A program made the position numbers and the translations under genes. From Phallus indusiatus (lineage: Eukaryota; Basidiomycota; Agaricomycetes; Phallales; Phallaceae): DNA of 64,000 bases. The stretch covers positions 496,001 to 560,000 of the forward strand of contig JAQFWX010000026.1 of NCBI GenBank assembly GCA_027605045.1, read 5' to 3'. This document shows, piece after piece, positions 48,400 to 60,300 of this stretch. Position 1 is the first letter of the stretch, and the number at the start of each line of letters is the position of its first letter. The notes beneath the pieces are model-generated. The model was not told the origin of the DNA, searched no databases, and worked only from the letters and a program-made list of their open reading frames with translations.

Positions 48400-49913
48400 A
48401 ACTTCTCCTCCCCTGTCTCCTCATTTTCAAATGTTTTCTCTCCCCACATCCCCTCACCTGCCTCTTCTGATGCAGTAGGCCATCGTCTTACCCACACGTC
48501 TGAAATAGACACACAGCACAAACGTGGTGCATCCTATATACCAGACGCTGAATACGAGAGCACTAGTCGTAAAAAGAGGTAAGTGCCAAATTCTACTCCA
48601 AATGAGTTCCTGACACTCCCAAGTAAACGCGAGAGTGGTGAGACCGTGTGGCGCGACTGGGGACGCGGATATGCGCGTCTTGTTGACGCATTCACCTTTC
48701 CAGACCATTTATTTCATGTAGCCTCTCTGGCACGAATTCCTGGCACGTCAGAAGAATATAAGATTGAGTACGGCATGTTTTGAGTTTGTGACTCACCCTC
48801 ACTTTCTTTTAGGAATCAATCTCTCCTCCGGGGATATGAGCTCTTGGTGAAACAGTACCCAGATATCGGGGCACTTGTACAAACGGCTGACGAAGCCAAG
48901 CTTAAACTAATCACACAAGAAGTAAGCCATACTGACATTTCCTGGTATTTTTCGCATCCATATTTACCTTTCCAGATGAAATATGGTCAGGATGGTGTGC
49001 GCCACACTGATACCAATGGGCTTAAGGAGGTTATAATTGACATGGTCAAATACCAATACCCGGAAGAGACGCAAGACTTACCTCGTGGGGAGAAACGCGC
49101 CCGTGGATTTCACCACAAGGTGACAGGCCGTCTACTGTGTCCCATAAGCATGGACTGGGACGACAAAGAGTAAGCAATTCAAAAGCCTCCATGCCACACT
49201 TACCAGTTTCTTACAGAGTCCAAGAAAATCTCCGCGATGACCCAGGCCTTGCCACTGTTGACAATTGGCCCGCGTTCTTATATGGAGATGGATTGTACGA
49301 GCCAGAGGACGAATCCATAGGCTTGTTGCAAGGTGAGCTGTTGATATATGTAAGTTTCATTACTATTCAAAAATCGCAAAGATTTGCACTCACAAGGAAC
49401 AGGTGTATAAGTACATCTTTACTGGCCCTAGAACTTGGAAAGACCCGGAATTTACTCGTCAGCAAACTCGAAGAAGTAACGCGAGTATTACTCACTTACA
49501 GAACGTAACGGCACGCTCGCTAGCCTACGTCGCTGCCCAGGTAAGGGTCCTTGGGGCAATTCAGGCCTGTTGATCACTCTACTTTGGCAGACGCGCTTCG
49601 CATTATCCTCAACAGAGATCAACAATCGCAATGCCACATTCGACTCGCCGAGTTTTACAACAAGATTGTAGAATATCTAGAAGACCCACTTTTTAAAGAA
49701 GACGTTGATGAGCTCCTGGAGTGGTGGACCAAGTAAATTTTAATTTTCGTCTCGAAGAGTAGTATATTGAATTGACGTACCATCCAGGCAGATTTTTCCT
49801 CATGCGAGACGTTCCAAATGTCGCAGCCAGTGCAAGAGAGTCAACACCTTAGCCAAACTGAGAGCACAGAAGACGAAGGATAGAGCTGTATTGCAAAGTC
49901 TCAGTTTGAATTG
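48400..49913 (+). pseudogene. DUF6698-family gene with a frameshift
   Basis: This family of unknown function is expanded in Agaricomycetes. Recognised exons: AEYESTSRKKR; then WGRGYARLVDAFTFPDHLFH; LLRGYELLVKQYPDIGALVQ; RGEKRARGFHHKVTGRLLCP with ISMDWDD; VQENLRDDPGLATVDNWPAF with LYGDG; YKYIFTGPRTW; SITHLQNVTARSLAYVAAQ; TRFALSSTE; then FYNKIVEYLEDPLFKEDVDE with LLEWWTK spliced to QIFPHARRS, ending at TGA 49911-49913. The order and the closing WW-QIFP motif are typical. Between TRFALSSTE and EFYNKIVEY the frame changes near 49641-49655 with no intron signal, so this copy seems frameshifted. The first exon and start codon are not resolved. It directly follows the Plavaka element, and family members often lie in repeat-rich DNA. 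Confidence 0.65.
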
Positions 49914-50829
49914 ACCTGCCACGAGCGCAAGCAGCGTCGTCGCAGTCACACGTCGTGTTGCGATTATTATGTAATTGAATAAGCAATTAGTTACTGAAAT
50001 GAATATTGGTTTTATTATTATTCTTGCAGTGTGTATAAGGCGATCAGAAGCTCGAAACATCAGCAAATCCTTACACAACTCTTGCCAGAAACGCAGGTCG
50101 ATTACATGGCTATATGAGGTCTCGCAGTCATCCAAGCTCTACCAGAATTACGAAAACTTATCAGAAAGGAAGGTCGATTAGATAGCTATACAAGGTCTGA
50201 TAGTCCCCACGGTTCACGCAAGCTCGACAAGAATTACTAAACCTGCCCGAAATATCTCACTTAGCAGAAAGGGAGGTCGATTATTTAACATTATAACTGG
50301 CGGCCCGGTCTTATTGCCCTTCCGCGCTTCCGATGCTTGCAACGGGCTTATAATCCCGTTATAACCCCCTTCTAAGTTTTGCGCCGTTTTGCTGATGTTC
50401 GAGGGCATCTTTGCGAAGAAGCCAGGTCGCAGCAAGACTGGATCAAGCAGCAAGATTGGATCAACCTGTGATATATCGGTCTAGTATACAGACAGAAAAA
50501 TGTAACTAAAGAAAGTGGAGCGGTAAATAATACATATGTCTATTTGTCCATGTCTCAACCTTGAATAGAGTCATTGAAAACACACTTAACAACAGCCGTG
50601 GATGTCTCTAAACTTGCCAGGTTTCCGTTATCCAAGTAAGGGGCATCCTCCGCTCCTCTTTCGCGGAGCTAGACGAGACACTTGGGAAAAAAAGGGAGCG
50701 ACAATGATTCAAAAGCTTGTCCCCAGCAAACTCCAGATACCACTAGGTCTTATGACTCGCGGAAGGAGCGCGATGATGTCAGAATGTCCAAGACATGAAA
50801 TGATCACGACTGTGACGACGAACAAGTCG
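49914..50829. other. repeat-bearing spacer
   Basis: No gene recognised. It contains a degenerate tandem repeat at 50.08-50.29 kb and a GC-richer palindromic patch at about 50.30-50.36 kb (CGGGCTTATAATCCCG). Confidence 0.4.
50085..50290. repeat. degenerate tandem repeat, about 2.3 copies of 80-100 bp
   Basis: The core AGAAA-G-AGGTCGATTA occurs at about 50087, 50164 and 50267. In the first two copies it is followed by AT-GCTATA--AGGTCT and later by CAAGCTC-AC-AGAATTAC. The third copy is cut after AGGTCGATTATTTAAC. Confidence 0.6.
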
Positions 50830-51693
50830 ATGCAGATCCTACTTTATCACTACCTGCACCACCCATGCATCCCAAAGTCCTACACCTGATCCTTCCCAAC
50901 CCGAATCGGCACAAGCACAAATTTGAAATTCTCTCACTGACGATTCAAAATCCAAGCGACCCAAGATGGCACCTCCGAGCCCAAAGTCCATCGCCGAAGC
51001 TTCCTCTTAAAAGCAAAATCAAGCCTCGATCAACAGGCACAAGTGCCGTTTTTTCTCTAACATTGACTGACACCAAAGAGCCAGCGTTGTTAAAGATATA
51101 TGGATGCTGGTTAGTTGCTCCTTTGCAGTCTTTTTTAGTTAGCTAATGTTTGGTGATCTATTAGAAATGTGCCGCTTGTATACGTTTAAAGCACAAAACG
51201 CGTGGTGCACTTATTCAATGTACGAAAGGAGAATGCAACAAAGCATTCCATGTCAATTGTGCTATATCCGGCCTTTCAGATATCGAGTTTTAGAATAGAC
51301 GGATAAAGAGGTGGTTCTGCTTGAACCTGAGATTGCTGCCGACGTCATCCCGTCAGTATTTTTACTTTTCACTTACATGGCATCATGTTGACATGTTCAT
51401 CCAGACCATGATCGCTAGGCGCAAAGCTAATAAGGTCGACAAACTAAATGGCGGTGTAATGGCTCTGAAGGAGATGAAACATATCAAGATTCGCAATTCG
51501 CCAGGAGCATTTGAAGTCTCCAAGGTATACCTTTCAAATTTTATGATTCTTCTTGTCAGGAGATGACCCCACGTAACTATAGGTTTACGAAGATCGCGGA
51601 TCCCTGGATGTATTGTGGGATGGCGGATTGAACCACGAGTTCCGATGGGACAGTATTGTTTGGAATAATGGCGGGAAGAAAGCCCACGGTTGA
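50830..51693 (+). pseudogene. relic of a KDM4/JmjC-type protein C-terminus (extended PHD finger and Tudor-like segment)
   Basis: The exon 51165-51293 reads KCAACIRLKHKTRGALIQCT then KGECNKAFHVNCA and stops at TAG 51291. The Cys/His spacing and the GALIQCT and AFHVNCA blocks are those of the extended PHD finger found after JmjC in KDM4-like histone demethylases. Downstream in another frame are HIKIRNSPGAFEVSK and, over a GT-AG intron, VYEDRGSLDVLWDGGLNHEF with RWDSIVW, a Tudor-like strand pattern that follows the finger in such proteins. Upstream (50.87-51.11 kb) a poorly conserved frame leads into the finger. No JmjN or JmjC domain precedes it, and frames change without proper joins, so this is a decayed partial copy. 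Confidence 0.55.
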
Positions 51694-53424
51694 GGGTCAG
51701 TTTTGAATTCTTTACAGGAGACGAAAGCAATCAACATTTGCAACTTTATGGAAGTGAAGAAGAATCTCTCTGCACTTCTCATCCTGTATTCGCTTAGTTC
51801 ATGTGGTTCCTCCATCCAGTCATCAAACACGCGACATCGCCTCTCGCTGGCTTGCTTGTTACAATCCATCTAACGCATATTCCTTAAGGTCAGAGAACAC
51901 GGTCGATACAGAGTATGTGGTGTATGTTGAAGGCAACGGCTTGAGTCCGATGTGGATTAACAAAGGGAACAACTGGGCATATTCAGAGGACCATGTACGT
52001 CGTACGTCTCCTATCTCTTTCCTCCTCTTCTTAACTAATCGTTAACGATAGATGAAGATGCCGGGTCAGTGCTGGTTGTAGGAGTCGAGAAAGAGCTGGC
52101 CCATTTCAGTTGGTTTAGATGACCAGGAGCATTTTACCAACACTTCCGAAAGGAGCGCTGCAGCTACGAGAAGAAACCACCGTCGGACCACGCCAAGAGC
52201 CTTGGTCTCTATTTTCATCTCGCACCTTCTCACACCTCGACTAATGCCAGACGATGACTCAACATTTTCTGTATCCGACACCCTGATCTCACCGATAACA
52301 TTGTCAATAGTTTCGACGAGTCCGAGCGGCCTAGGTTTCTGGCTGGGTGTTAATCAAGTGTGCGTCAGGTGTGTGTACTTGCAGCTATCAGACAAAGGAC
52401 GGGCGAGAGGTGCAAAGATAAATGCAATATTATGGGCTATGTGAGTTTAGTTTTACATGTGTATATGAAGTATGTGCAGTTTCTAAGGGTTCTTTATGAT
52501 CTCGATGCCGAATCCAGCTCCATCAAAGAAGGAGTGAACCTGTAAAAAAACGACCAGATGACAAACGTTCGCTGGCCTGCCCATTAATTTTCAACCAACG
52601 AAGGTTTAGCCGTCAACGAAATGCCACCAAGCGAAGAACCCAGTAGTGACAAGAGCAAACGATGGAGTGGAGTGCTGTATCTGCGAACTACAAGGTATGT
52701 ATAAGTGTTTCAATTAGCCGCCACAACCACTCATTATCTCTCTTCCTCTATTCGACGACGAGTTAATAATTCAATGTGGAAGCTATCAGGTGCGGCGCGT
52801 ATATCCGAATACATCTAAAAACTGTCCCTCAGGTAATCCGTTTGCTATTCCAATTTGGTTTTCGTCCAAGCTCCAGTTACGTTCGCCGATTATGTAAGCT
52901 AGACCCAACATTGTAGAGTCCTCCGTACGTCTTTTATTCTTGTAATAGTAACCTCTCATTCATACCTAAATTCATGGAACTTGCAGTGCCGGCCCATTTT
53001 GATTTCGCCTCCTCTCCCTCTCAAAATGTATCAGATCAAGAAACCGACGACGAATATGTATTATCGTGGCTGCTTAAACACAGGAAACATTATCATCAGT
53101 CGTGACAACAAAGACCCTCTCAAATACGACAACTCATAAGGCGACTTAATGACTTCCAACCACCCTTCTCATCATCATCTCCACCACCAGCATCACTAGG
53201 AACGAATTCACTCTGAATTGCTAAATGACGACCTTCTACATTCTGCTGCCGACTCATCAACAGTTTTATCACCTGCAGCCTCCTTTTTATCAACATTTCT
53301 CTCATCCTCAGCACCCGCTTCTCATATTCCACAACTAGATTCCCCCGGTTAGTCATCTGATGGACTTTTGCCTCGTTGATCGTGCTGAGACCGTCACAAC
53401 CTATCGTTTGACCGAGGTCATACC
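51694..53424. other. decayed coding-like DNA, unassigned
   Basis: Short stretches look like old exons, for example DGVECCICELQ near 52.67 kb (possible zinc-binding start) and FDFASSPSQNVSDQETDDEY near 53.0 kb. They do not assemble into a protein. Confidence 0.3.
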
Positions 53425-53921
53425 CCTGCGATAGACATTGTCCCTGTCAAAATCGTCCGTCATACCGCCTTCGACACTCAACGGAGACAACAAAAGTCCC
53501 GTTTCACACACCGAGCATGACTCTGGGCTTCCCTGTCTCTCCAGAACATTCTCCCTCTTTCCGCTACAGCCACATATCTCATTACCCTCTACTGTCCCGC
53601 TGGTTCCCTCTTTGACATTTCGGAAAGAGAAGGAACACCGCGCTGGAACAAACCGATGCTGGCTGTATGTTCCGTCAAGCCGTTAAAGGTTTGCGATACA
53701 TGCACGAATCTATGGCTCTCGTTCACTGTGACGTCAAGCCTGAGAATGTGCTTGTCGATGAGACTGGCATTTGTAGCCTCACCGATTTTGGCCTCACGAA
53801 GAGAATCGGCAGCGATGCTGCCGTTTGCAGCTCGAAGGAAGACGACGATGACAATGACGAAGGCGGAGGCGATGACGAAGAAGAAAGGAGAAGATGGCGA
53901 CGACGCGCAATTGGGAAATAA
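53425..53921 (+). pseudogene. Ser/Thr protein kinase domain fragment
   Basis: A candidate for the N-lobe lysine strand is VPVKIVRHTAFD near 53.45 kb. The hinge region reads LYCPAGSLFDISEREGTPRW (53.59-53.64 kb). After a frame change near 53.65 kb comes MFRQAVKGLRYMHESMALVH with the catalytic loop HCDVKPENVLVD (an HCD variant of HRD, keeping the catalytic Asp and Asn) and the metal-binding TDFGLTKRIG. The frame then passes into an acidic low-complexity stretch and stops at 53921, before the APE and later helices. With a frameshift and no C-lobe, this is a non-functional remnant. Confidence 0.7.
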
Positions 53922-53927
53922 TATCTC

Positions 53928-53928
53928 C

Positions 53929-53966
<38 letters not shown>
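53928..53966. repeat. (CAA)13 microsatellite
   Basis: An uninterrupted CAA/AAC tract of 39 bases directly follows the kinase fragment. It would encode poly-Asn or poly-Gln on the plus strand. Confidence 0.9.
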
Positions 53967-56309
53967 GAAAAACCATCGCAGTCGTCACGGAGGCAGAGCA
54001 GGCTCGACAACTCTACCTGTATATCTTTCATTGAGGTGCCATGGTCGTCAGTAGATTCCTCGTCGTCCACAGCATGCCAGAGACCGTAGTCGTTCCTAAA
54101 CTTCAGGACCACTCATTTCCACCTGAAATCACTGCAGCATACCGCCCCACAACTACTGCTTCCTCGGCCAGGTCCCAGCAATCGTTACACCACTTTGACC
54201 GGCACAGAATCGCCTAAGAACCGGTGTAACTTGGCGAGTGTATCCATCTTTTTGCGCTTTCTTTGCTCAGAAATGGAAACCTGGGATTCTTGAACGTATG
54301 AATGGATTTCGTCTTGATATTCCAGCGACGCATCACCCGTCGTTCATATCACAGGCTCGGCCTTCGACGTTATGAATGGCAGAACGATCACAGAAAGAGG
54401 AGATGGAGAGATAGGAGATTATGGTGTAGTTGAATCTCGGGTATTGTACTCTTCTCCTGGCATTGCTGAAGAGGCATCTGTCGAGGTGGCGGTAGGACGA
54501 GGAGATGCTCCAGTGGAAACGGACGACTCGAAGATGATGACCACGGCTCCGCCAAGAGAGAAGCTGAAACTCCCAGACCGCGCCAAGTCATCCAGGATTG
54601 CCGAAGTTGCAAACCCAGATCACTGATGCGTTCCAACCAGGACTGGGAGCAAGCCAGGCTTCATGACCGGTATCTTAGTCTATGTATCGGCAAAGGTTGA
54701 ATTGTAGAAGAAGTGTACGTACACTTCACATTGTCTGTGCCTTGAAATGTCGCCAGTAACATTACGTTTCGAGGGTAGGGATACCCAGAATTCAGATTGC
54801 CAGTTAGGCTAATCAAGTCATCAAAGAGGCCCTTGAGGTCGATTAAGCCACCCCTGGATCACCGCCAAGCTGGACTTGGAATGAAGAACGGCTACAGGTG
54901 ACAAAGACACAAAGCGGGACTGTAGCGTTGGGCAAGACTGGAAAGCTACGTTAAGTGTTAGTCCTTGATCTGCCACTTAGTAATTGTAAAGCGTAAGCAT
55001 ACTAGACGATGGAAACCCAGCTGTTGTGTCTACTCCACCTGTCGGACCTGCAAACTTGGAAGAGCTGATAGTATGTCAGCAGGTATTAGGCAAGCTTTGG
55101 GAGAGGCCAACGCAAAACTACGCTGAGTTTCAATTGTCCGCTGCGTACACCATGACTATTGCGTCGCGTCCTCATATGTGCGCTGAAAGCACCGGCGTGA
55201 CAATCCGCGTGTTCGAGCAATCGCCTCGGGTTTCTGGCGAAAGTCCTCGAATCAAAGGAAAGAAACCTCATCCGTGCGACAATAAACACAGCAACCTGTA
55301 TCGCTCCAGTATCTCCCCTTTCACTTTCAGCTTGATTCTCAGCCTCTCAATCCTCATCAAATGACGAAATTCTTTCACTATAACACCTCTTGCTCCCATC
55401 ATTGACTCCATATCCTCGACGCGTTCTCATACGTGCCAGCCTAAAGGCAGCCCATACATGCTTTATCCGAGAACGGACAACTTGAGATTTGACAATTGTC
55501 AGTTATGCGATGGATACAATAGCATCGGCCGCTCGGACAACAACTGTTATTGGTGCAATCTTCACTTTCCCAACTATTGCGCATTGTACCAGTCGTGCCA
55601 CGTGCGGTAACTCAGAGCCGTGTGCTTGTTGGTAAGCGCAGGGCTGCAGCCATCTCCCTGAAAGTAGTTCAGAGGACGGTGTTTTCTTAATAACGTCGCA
55701 ACCCAAGAGAACCGATAACCCCCGGTACCAGGCATTAGTAGCAGCTGTGGAAGCTGGCTCATACCAGCTTCCGCCGGACGAAGACGAAGATGCTGGTCCA
55801 ACTGGGGAAGAACGTGATGACGAACACACAGGCACACGATATAATCTATTCTCTTCCCAAACTTTCGTGGTTGAGTGTCGTTTATTGACTTTTTTTAGAA
55901 ACAGTATAGCTGGTTCCATGTCATATTCTTGATGGTGACAATGTACATCGCGATGCTGCTAACGGATTGGTATGTGTCTTTTTATTGTAGGTTCTTGCCC
56001 ATTTATCTTATCTTTTGCTCTAGGCATGTCTGGAGGTCCTCTGATGGCCTGGCGAAGATCATGATTTTCACATCGGTCACTCAAGATCAGCTATGTGAAT
56101 GCGAGTGGTGTCCAATTGGGTTTGTATGCTACTTTACATTTGGAGTCTCGCTGCCCCGGTCATCATGCCTTCTCGGTAATTTCAACTGATCGTCTTACAT
56201 TAAACAACGATAACCTATTACTATACAGGTTCCCAGACTTCTGAAGCAGTTTACGGCCTCTCACTGTCGGACAATGTCATATAATTTATTAACTGCACCC
56301 TTTTTGTAT
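53967..56309. other. decayed DNA without a recognisable gene
   Basis: Several open frames of 60-140 residues exist on both strands (54.37-54.63, 55.03-55.36 and 55.50-55.93 kb). None shows a domain I can name. A Cys-containing stretch near 55.49-55.61 kb (NCQLCDGYNS, CYWCNLHFPNYC) resembles a zinc-binding pattern but has no continuation. Confidence 0.35.
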
Positions 56310-56520
56310 TATGTAAGTATACTCTCCGGTTATTTTCTTGTGCTACGGGCGCCTCCTGGAGGATGTCCGGTTATTTTTGCGTTATGGGCGCCTCCTGAAG
56401 AATGTATAAGCGCCCTATTATGTAATCAAAGCCTGTTTGTTTTACCTTTGGTTACTCTCCGCTTAACGTACCTCTCCGTTTAACATACCTCTCCGCTTAA
56501 CATACCTCTCCGCGTAGCTT
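56310..56520. mobile_element. CTCTCCG-motif repeat, partial third copy
   Basis: It matches the extended end of copy 2: TATACTCTCCGGTTATTTTC, the GGGCGCCTCCTGGAGGATGT block (twice here, the second going into ATAAGCGCCC), TTATGTAATCAAA and TTTGGTTACTCTCCGCTTAA. The last 70 bases are four closely spaced motif copies (CTCTCCGCTTAA, CTCTCCGTTTAA, CTCTCCGCTTAA, CTCTCCGCGTAG), with ACGTAC or CATAC as spacer. No inverted-repeat arms are present. Confidence 0.6.
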
Positions 56521-57389
56521 ATGCATTTCCTTTTCTTTCTCTTCCTTTTTTTATCATTTCTCTATTTATTTGTTCTATATATAGGATTATTTCTCAAGTA
56601 TTTAAATGTTCCTATCAGTGTGCGGCCTCTGCTTTACAAAGTCGCGGAGACGAGGAAAGAGAGATGCAAGAGTTGAGTTAACTGCCTGAATCAGAGTGGG
56701 ACAACATACTTTGAAACGGGTTCGTCAATCTCAACAAAGTCTTATCCCATTCCCGTTTCCTGGTTGCAAAAATAAAATTGAAACTGTAAAAATATCCTGA
56801 ATGAGAGAGTGGATTAAACAGTAATCATGTAATCAAATTGAAAATGGAAAGAAAAAATAATTAAATATCTAGTACGTTTTTTTTCCTATTTTCAGTTTGG
56901 AGCAAAATTAGGGTCTCTAAAAGTTAGATGAAAAATTTGCAAGTGCCTTTGAACAATGATAACTTTGGCTTAAATCTGTGTAGCAAAGATAATACTAATC
57001 TTACGGGTGTTTAGTATATAGAATGAGCCAATTACTCATTACACTCGGTCACTTATATAAGACGGTGACCTAAGGTCAATTGTTTAAGTAAGCTATCTGA
57101 ACACCTGCTTGGATCTCGACTAATTCATATTCAACTGCTAAACGATGCGCGTCCCTTATACATTTCTTACGTGTCTTTTCACGCGTTTTTTCACGCGTTT
57201 TTTTTTTCCATTAACATCAAACATCGGAGTTTATTTGATTTTTTACTGCCTGTAGTCATGCTTGGCTCCGTTTTTCAGCGCAGATCCCGCAGATGTGATA
57301 TATACATATAAAGTTTTGTTTTCAGGTGTATTTACGCACACAACATCCTCCACCTTCTCCACTGCTGCTTCCTACACGAAAATCTCTCA
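56521..57389. other. AT-rich spacer with the promoter of the helicase gene
   Basis: No open frame of note. A TATA-like run (TATATACATATAAAG) lies around 57299-57313, about 80 bases before the ATG at 57390. Confidence 0.4.
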
Positions 57390-60300
57390 ATGACATCTGT
57401 GTAAGTCCTTGCTGTTGGAATACGCGTTTAGCTTATTCTTTCTAGACAAGCTAAATCCGCCGAAGTATTCTTCAAGAACTCTTTGGTGCCGGTTATGGTC
57501 TACAAGGGTGCAGAAGGTCGTTATATGTGCCCTGTCTGTAATGAAGGTTTCCCGACACCTTCAGCAATTAAACGTCATGTAAAGATACATGATACGCCTG
57601 AGACGGGTAAGTGATTCGAAATACAAGTATATTCCCCTGTATTTACATTTTTTACTTTTAGACGATCAAAGTGATTCGCCACCCCTGTCTTCTTTGCCAA
57701 AAGTACAAACCGATAGCGAACTCGTTTCCGACAAGGTACTCCAGGATTTGGGTTACGTCGTCAACACTCGTGGTCGTTTCCTCGTCTGTCTCGAGTGCCA
57801 AGAACCGGTCCTACCTTCATTCGCATCTGGACACTCGCATGATCAACATAAGATGCCCAGGTTCAACCAAAACGTTCTCGAGCCGTACATTCTCAAGCAC
57901 AAGCTCTTTGAAAATCCGGAAGAAGCCGACTTTTTCAAGTCCTCATCTCCCCAACCCGCGTTCGAAGGGGTCAAGGTTCACATGGTATATCGGTGCAAGA
58001 GATGTCCAGAGGTTGCTGGTACTCCCGGGTCTGCGGAAAAGCATTGGAGTGAAAAACACAGAGGCATTCCTTTCAAGGAACCTCGGGTTGAGCTGGGCCA
58101 AAAATGTGGTTTTCTACTGAATTCCGCCGCTGGCTTCTTGTGCGTAGCCGCATAACCTCGTTGACCATGGACGACGCTTTGCAAGCATGTCTCGACGCAT
58201 ATCATGCCCTTCCGGAGAATGTGGAGCCCGCGCACACGAATGTTAGAGAGCCTCCGCCATGGCTGAGGAAGCTCGGGTGGCTTGAATGGGTGCAGGACTA
58301 CAATCCAGCTGTCGTGGACGGTTTCGTGGAGTCTGTCAAGAAGAACCCTCTGCTTAAGCGTTTATCCAATATCCTGACCGACTACTTGACATTGTCGATG
58401 GAGGTTCTCAAAGACATTCCCCCACCAGTCCGACAGAGGCTTAAATCGGTTACCACGTATGTTTCTCTTCTATGCTATTATTACACGCGTCTTATTCTCT
58501 CCTAGAGACATAAAACCGTTGATGTTTAGTGCACCGGACTGCAAAACGTCGCTCAACAAATATGCGGTCCTGGTAGCATTCATCATCACCTGCCATCTTC
58601 TTTTGGGGACTGAACGCGACGCACCACTTCCTAACCTGCTGAACGAGAAACAATCCGAGGCCGTCAAAGCCCTCCATAGTGTTTTGGTTCAAGACACGGC
58701 TGACTCGGATCAACCTTTTCCATATGCTCTCTTGCATGATGTCTTGACCAGCTTCTTTTTATACGAGTTCGAAGGCCCGCAAGTCAAGGCGACGGGTGAT
58801 CCGGTGCTTATGGCGCTGGTATGGTATAACAGGAGGAAAGACGGTTCTTTCAAGCGACCGGGAGATATCACACAAACATTTGCTGCAGTTCAGTTCGTAG
58901 CTAGATGTGCCGCTATGGTGCATGCTGACACGCATGCGGAGCGTTCTAAAGGAGCATCTAACGTTTACAAGTAAGTTAATTATCCGTCATCTGTTACTTT
59001 TACTAAAAGAGTTTCAGGGAGATGGAAAAGATTCATCCGCTGATGCTTCAAGGATCCCGCACTCCATTAGGCAATATTTACGCCTATTGGATTATTCTAC
59101 TTAGGGCTGCTATGGACGATGTCGGGTTCGCGAACTTCATGTATATTTCGGAGGATGACATGTCGTTTACGTACAAGGGTTCACCAGCCACTGTCGAGCG
59201 ACTCCGACATATGATATTGCACCACTTGGATGAGGGAGAGAGGGTTCTCTTCCAAGACATTCTATTTGGTCTCGATATTCCGGCACTGTCCACACTCACT
59301 GGGCATATCTATGACGATACGTCAAATGTCGATGTCGGCTATTCATTTCTCACCGACAAGAGGAATCGATTTCCTAACGGCTACCAGTGCCTTATGGAAG
59401 CAATGTTTGCAACTGGAGACCCTGACCTTTGCAGATTTTTCGGACTGCATATAAAAGGTGGGTGGGTTTGGAACAAGGTCAACTGTCTCAAGTGGCTGGA
59501 AGACTGCCAACGCTTCCTCCGTCACCTTCTCATTGCGTCACACATGACCCACGGCCAGCCTACAAGAGGTACCGAACTCATGTCAACAACGTTTGCCAAC
59601 ATGCGGGACTACCCACGTTCCATCATGGTCGTCATGAACGAGGCCGTCAACGCTCTCGCACCAAGTAAGCCGGAGAGCATGACGCAACAACGCAAGCTCT
59701 CTCCGCATTGGTTCTGTCCACAAAACTCACGTCAGCTACTCATCTATCTTCTAATTGTTCGGCCGGTGGAGATAGCTATTACGAGAGCTTTGTTTCCGCA
59801 TATAGCAGGAAATTACGAGTACTATTTATACACGGGGCTCGGTGGGCAGTGGGAGTCAAAGGATTTGAGCTCGCTGCTTTACAAAACAACGCAAGATTTT
59901 CTCGGGCTCGATTCAGGTTTCGGTCTGGCGGACATGCGTCAGATTCTGATCGCTCTATACTACCGTCATTGCAATTCTTTATATTCGGAGTCGGAGAGCA
60001 AGACGGTGATGGACGCTTTTGCGGAGGAAATCGGAGACAAGCAGGCTAACCACAGCTCGCAAACACGAAGGGCTCATTACGGTATACAAAAGAGCGAGAT
60101 GGGATCTATTCCGAGTGACACAGTACGGGCGATACGCATGGTAAGTTGACCGTGCATATATGAAGGTTTGTTCTGATAGTTTTCTTACAGTACAGTCGTG
60201 GTGTACATGAATTTTGGAAGGTTGGGCACCCTCGTTCTAAGACACAGGATTCGGTGCCACAGGATTCGGTGCCGGATGTCGAAACCAATGTCAATGACAA

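Noticed and set aside
53926..53970. CRISPR-like or regulatory array at the CAA tract
   Set aside because: It is a simple trinucleotide microsatellite without spacers.
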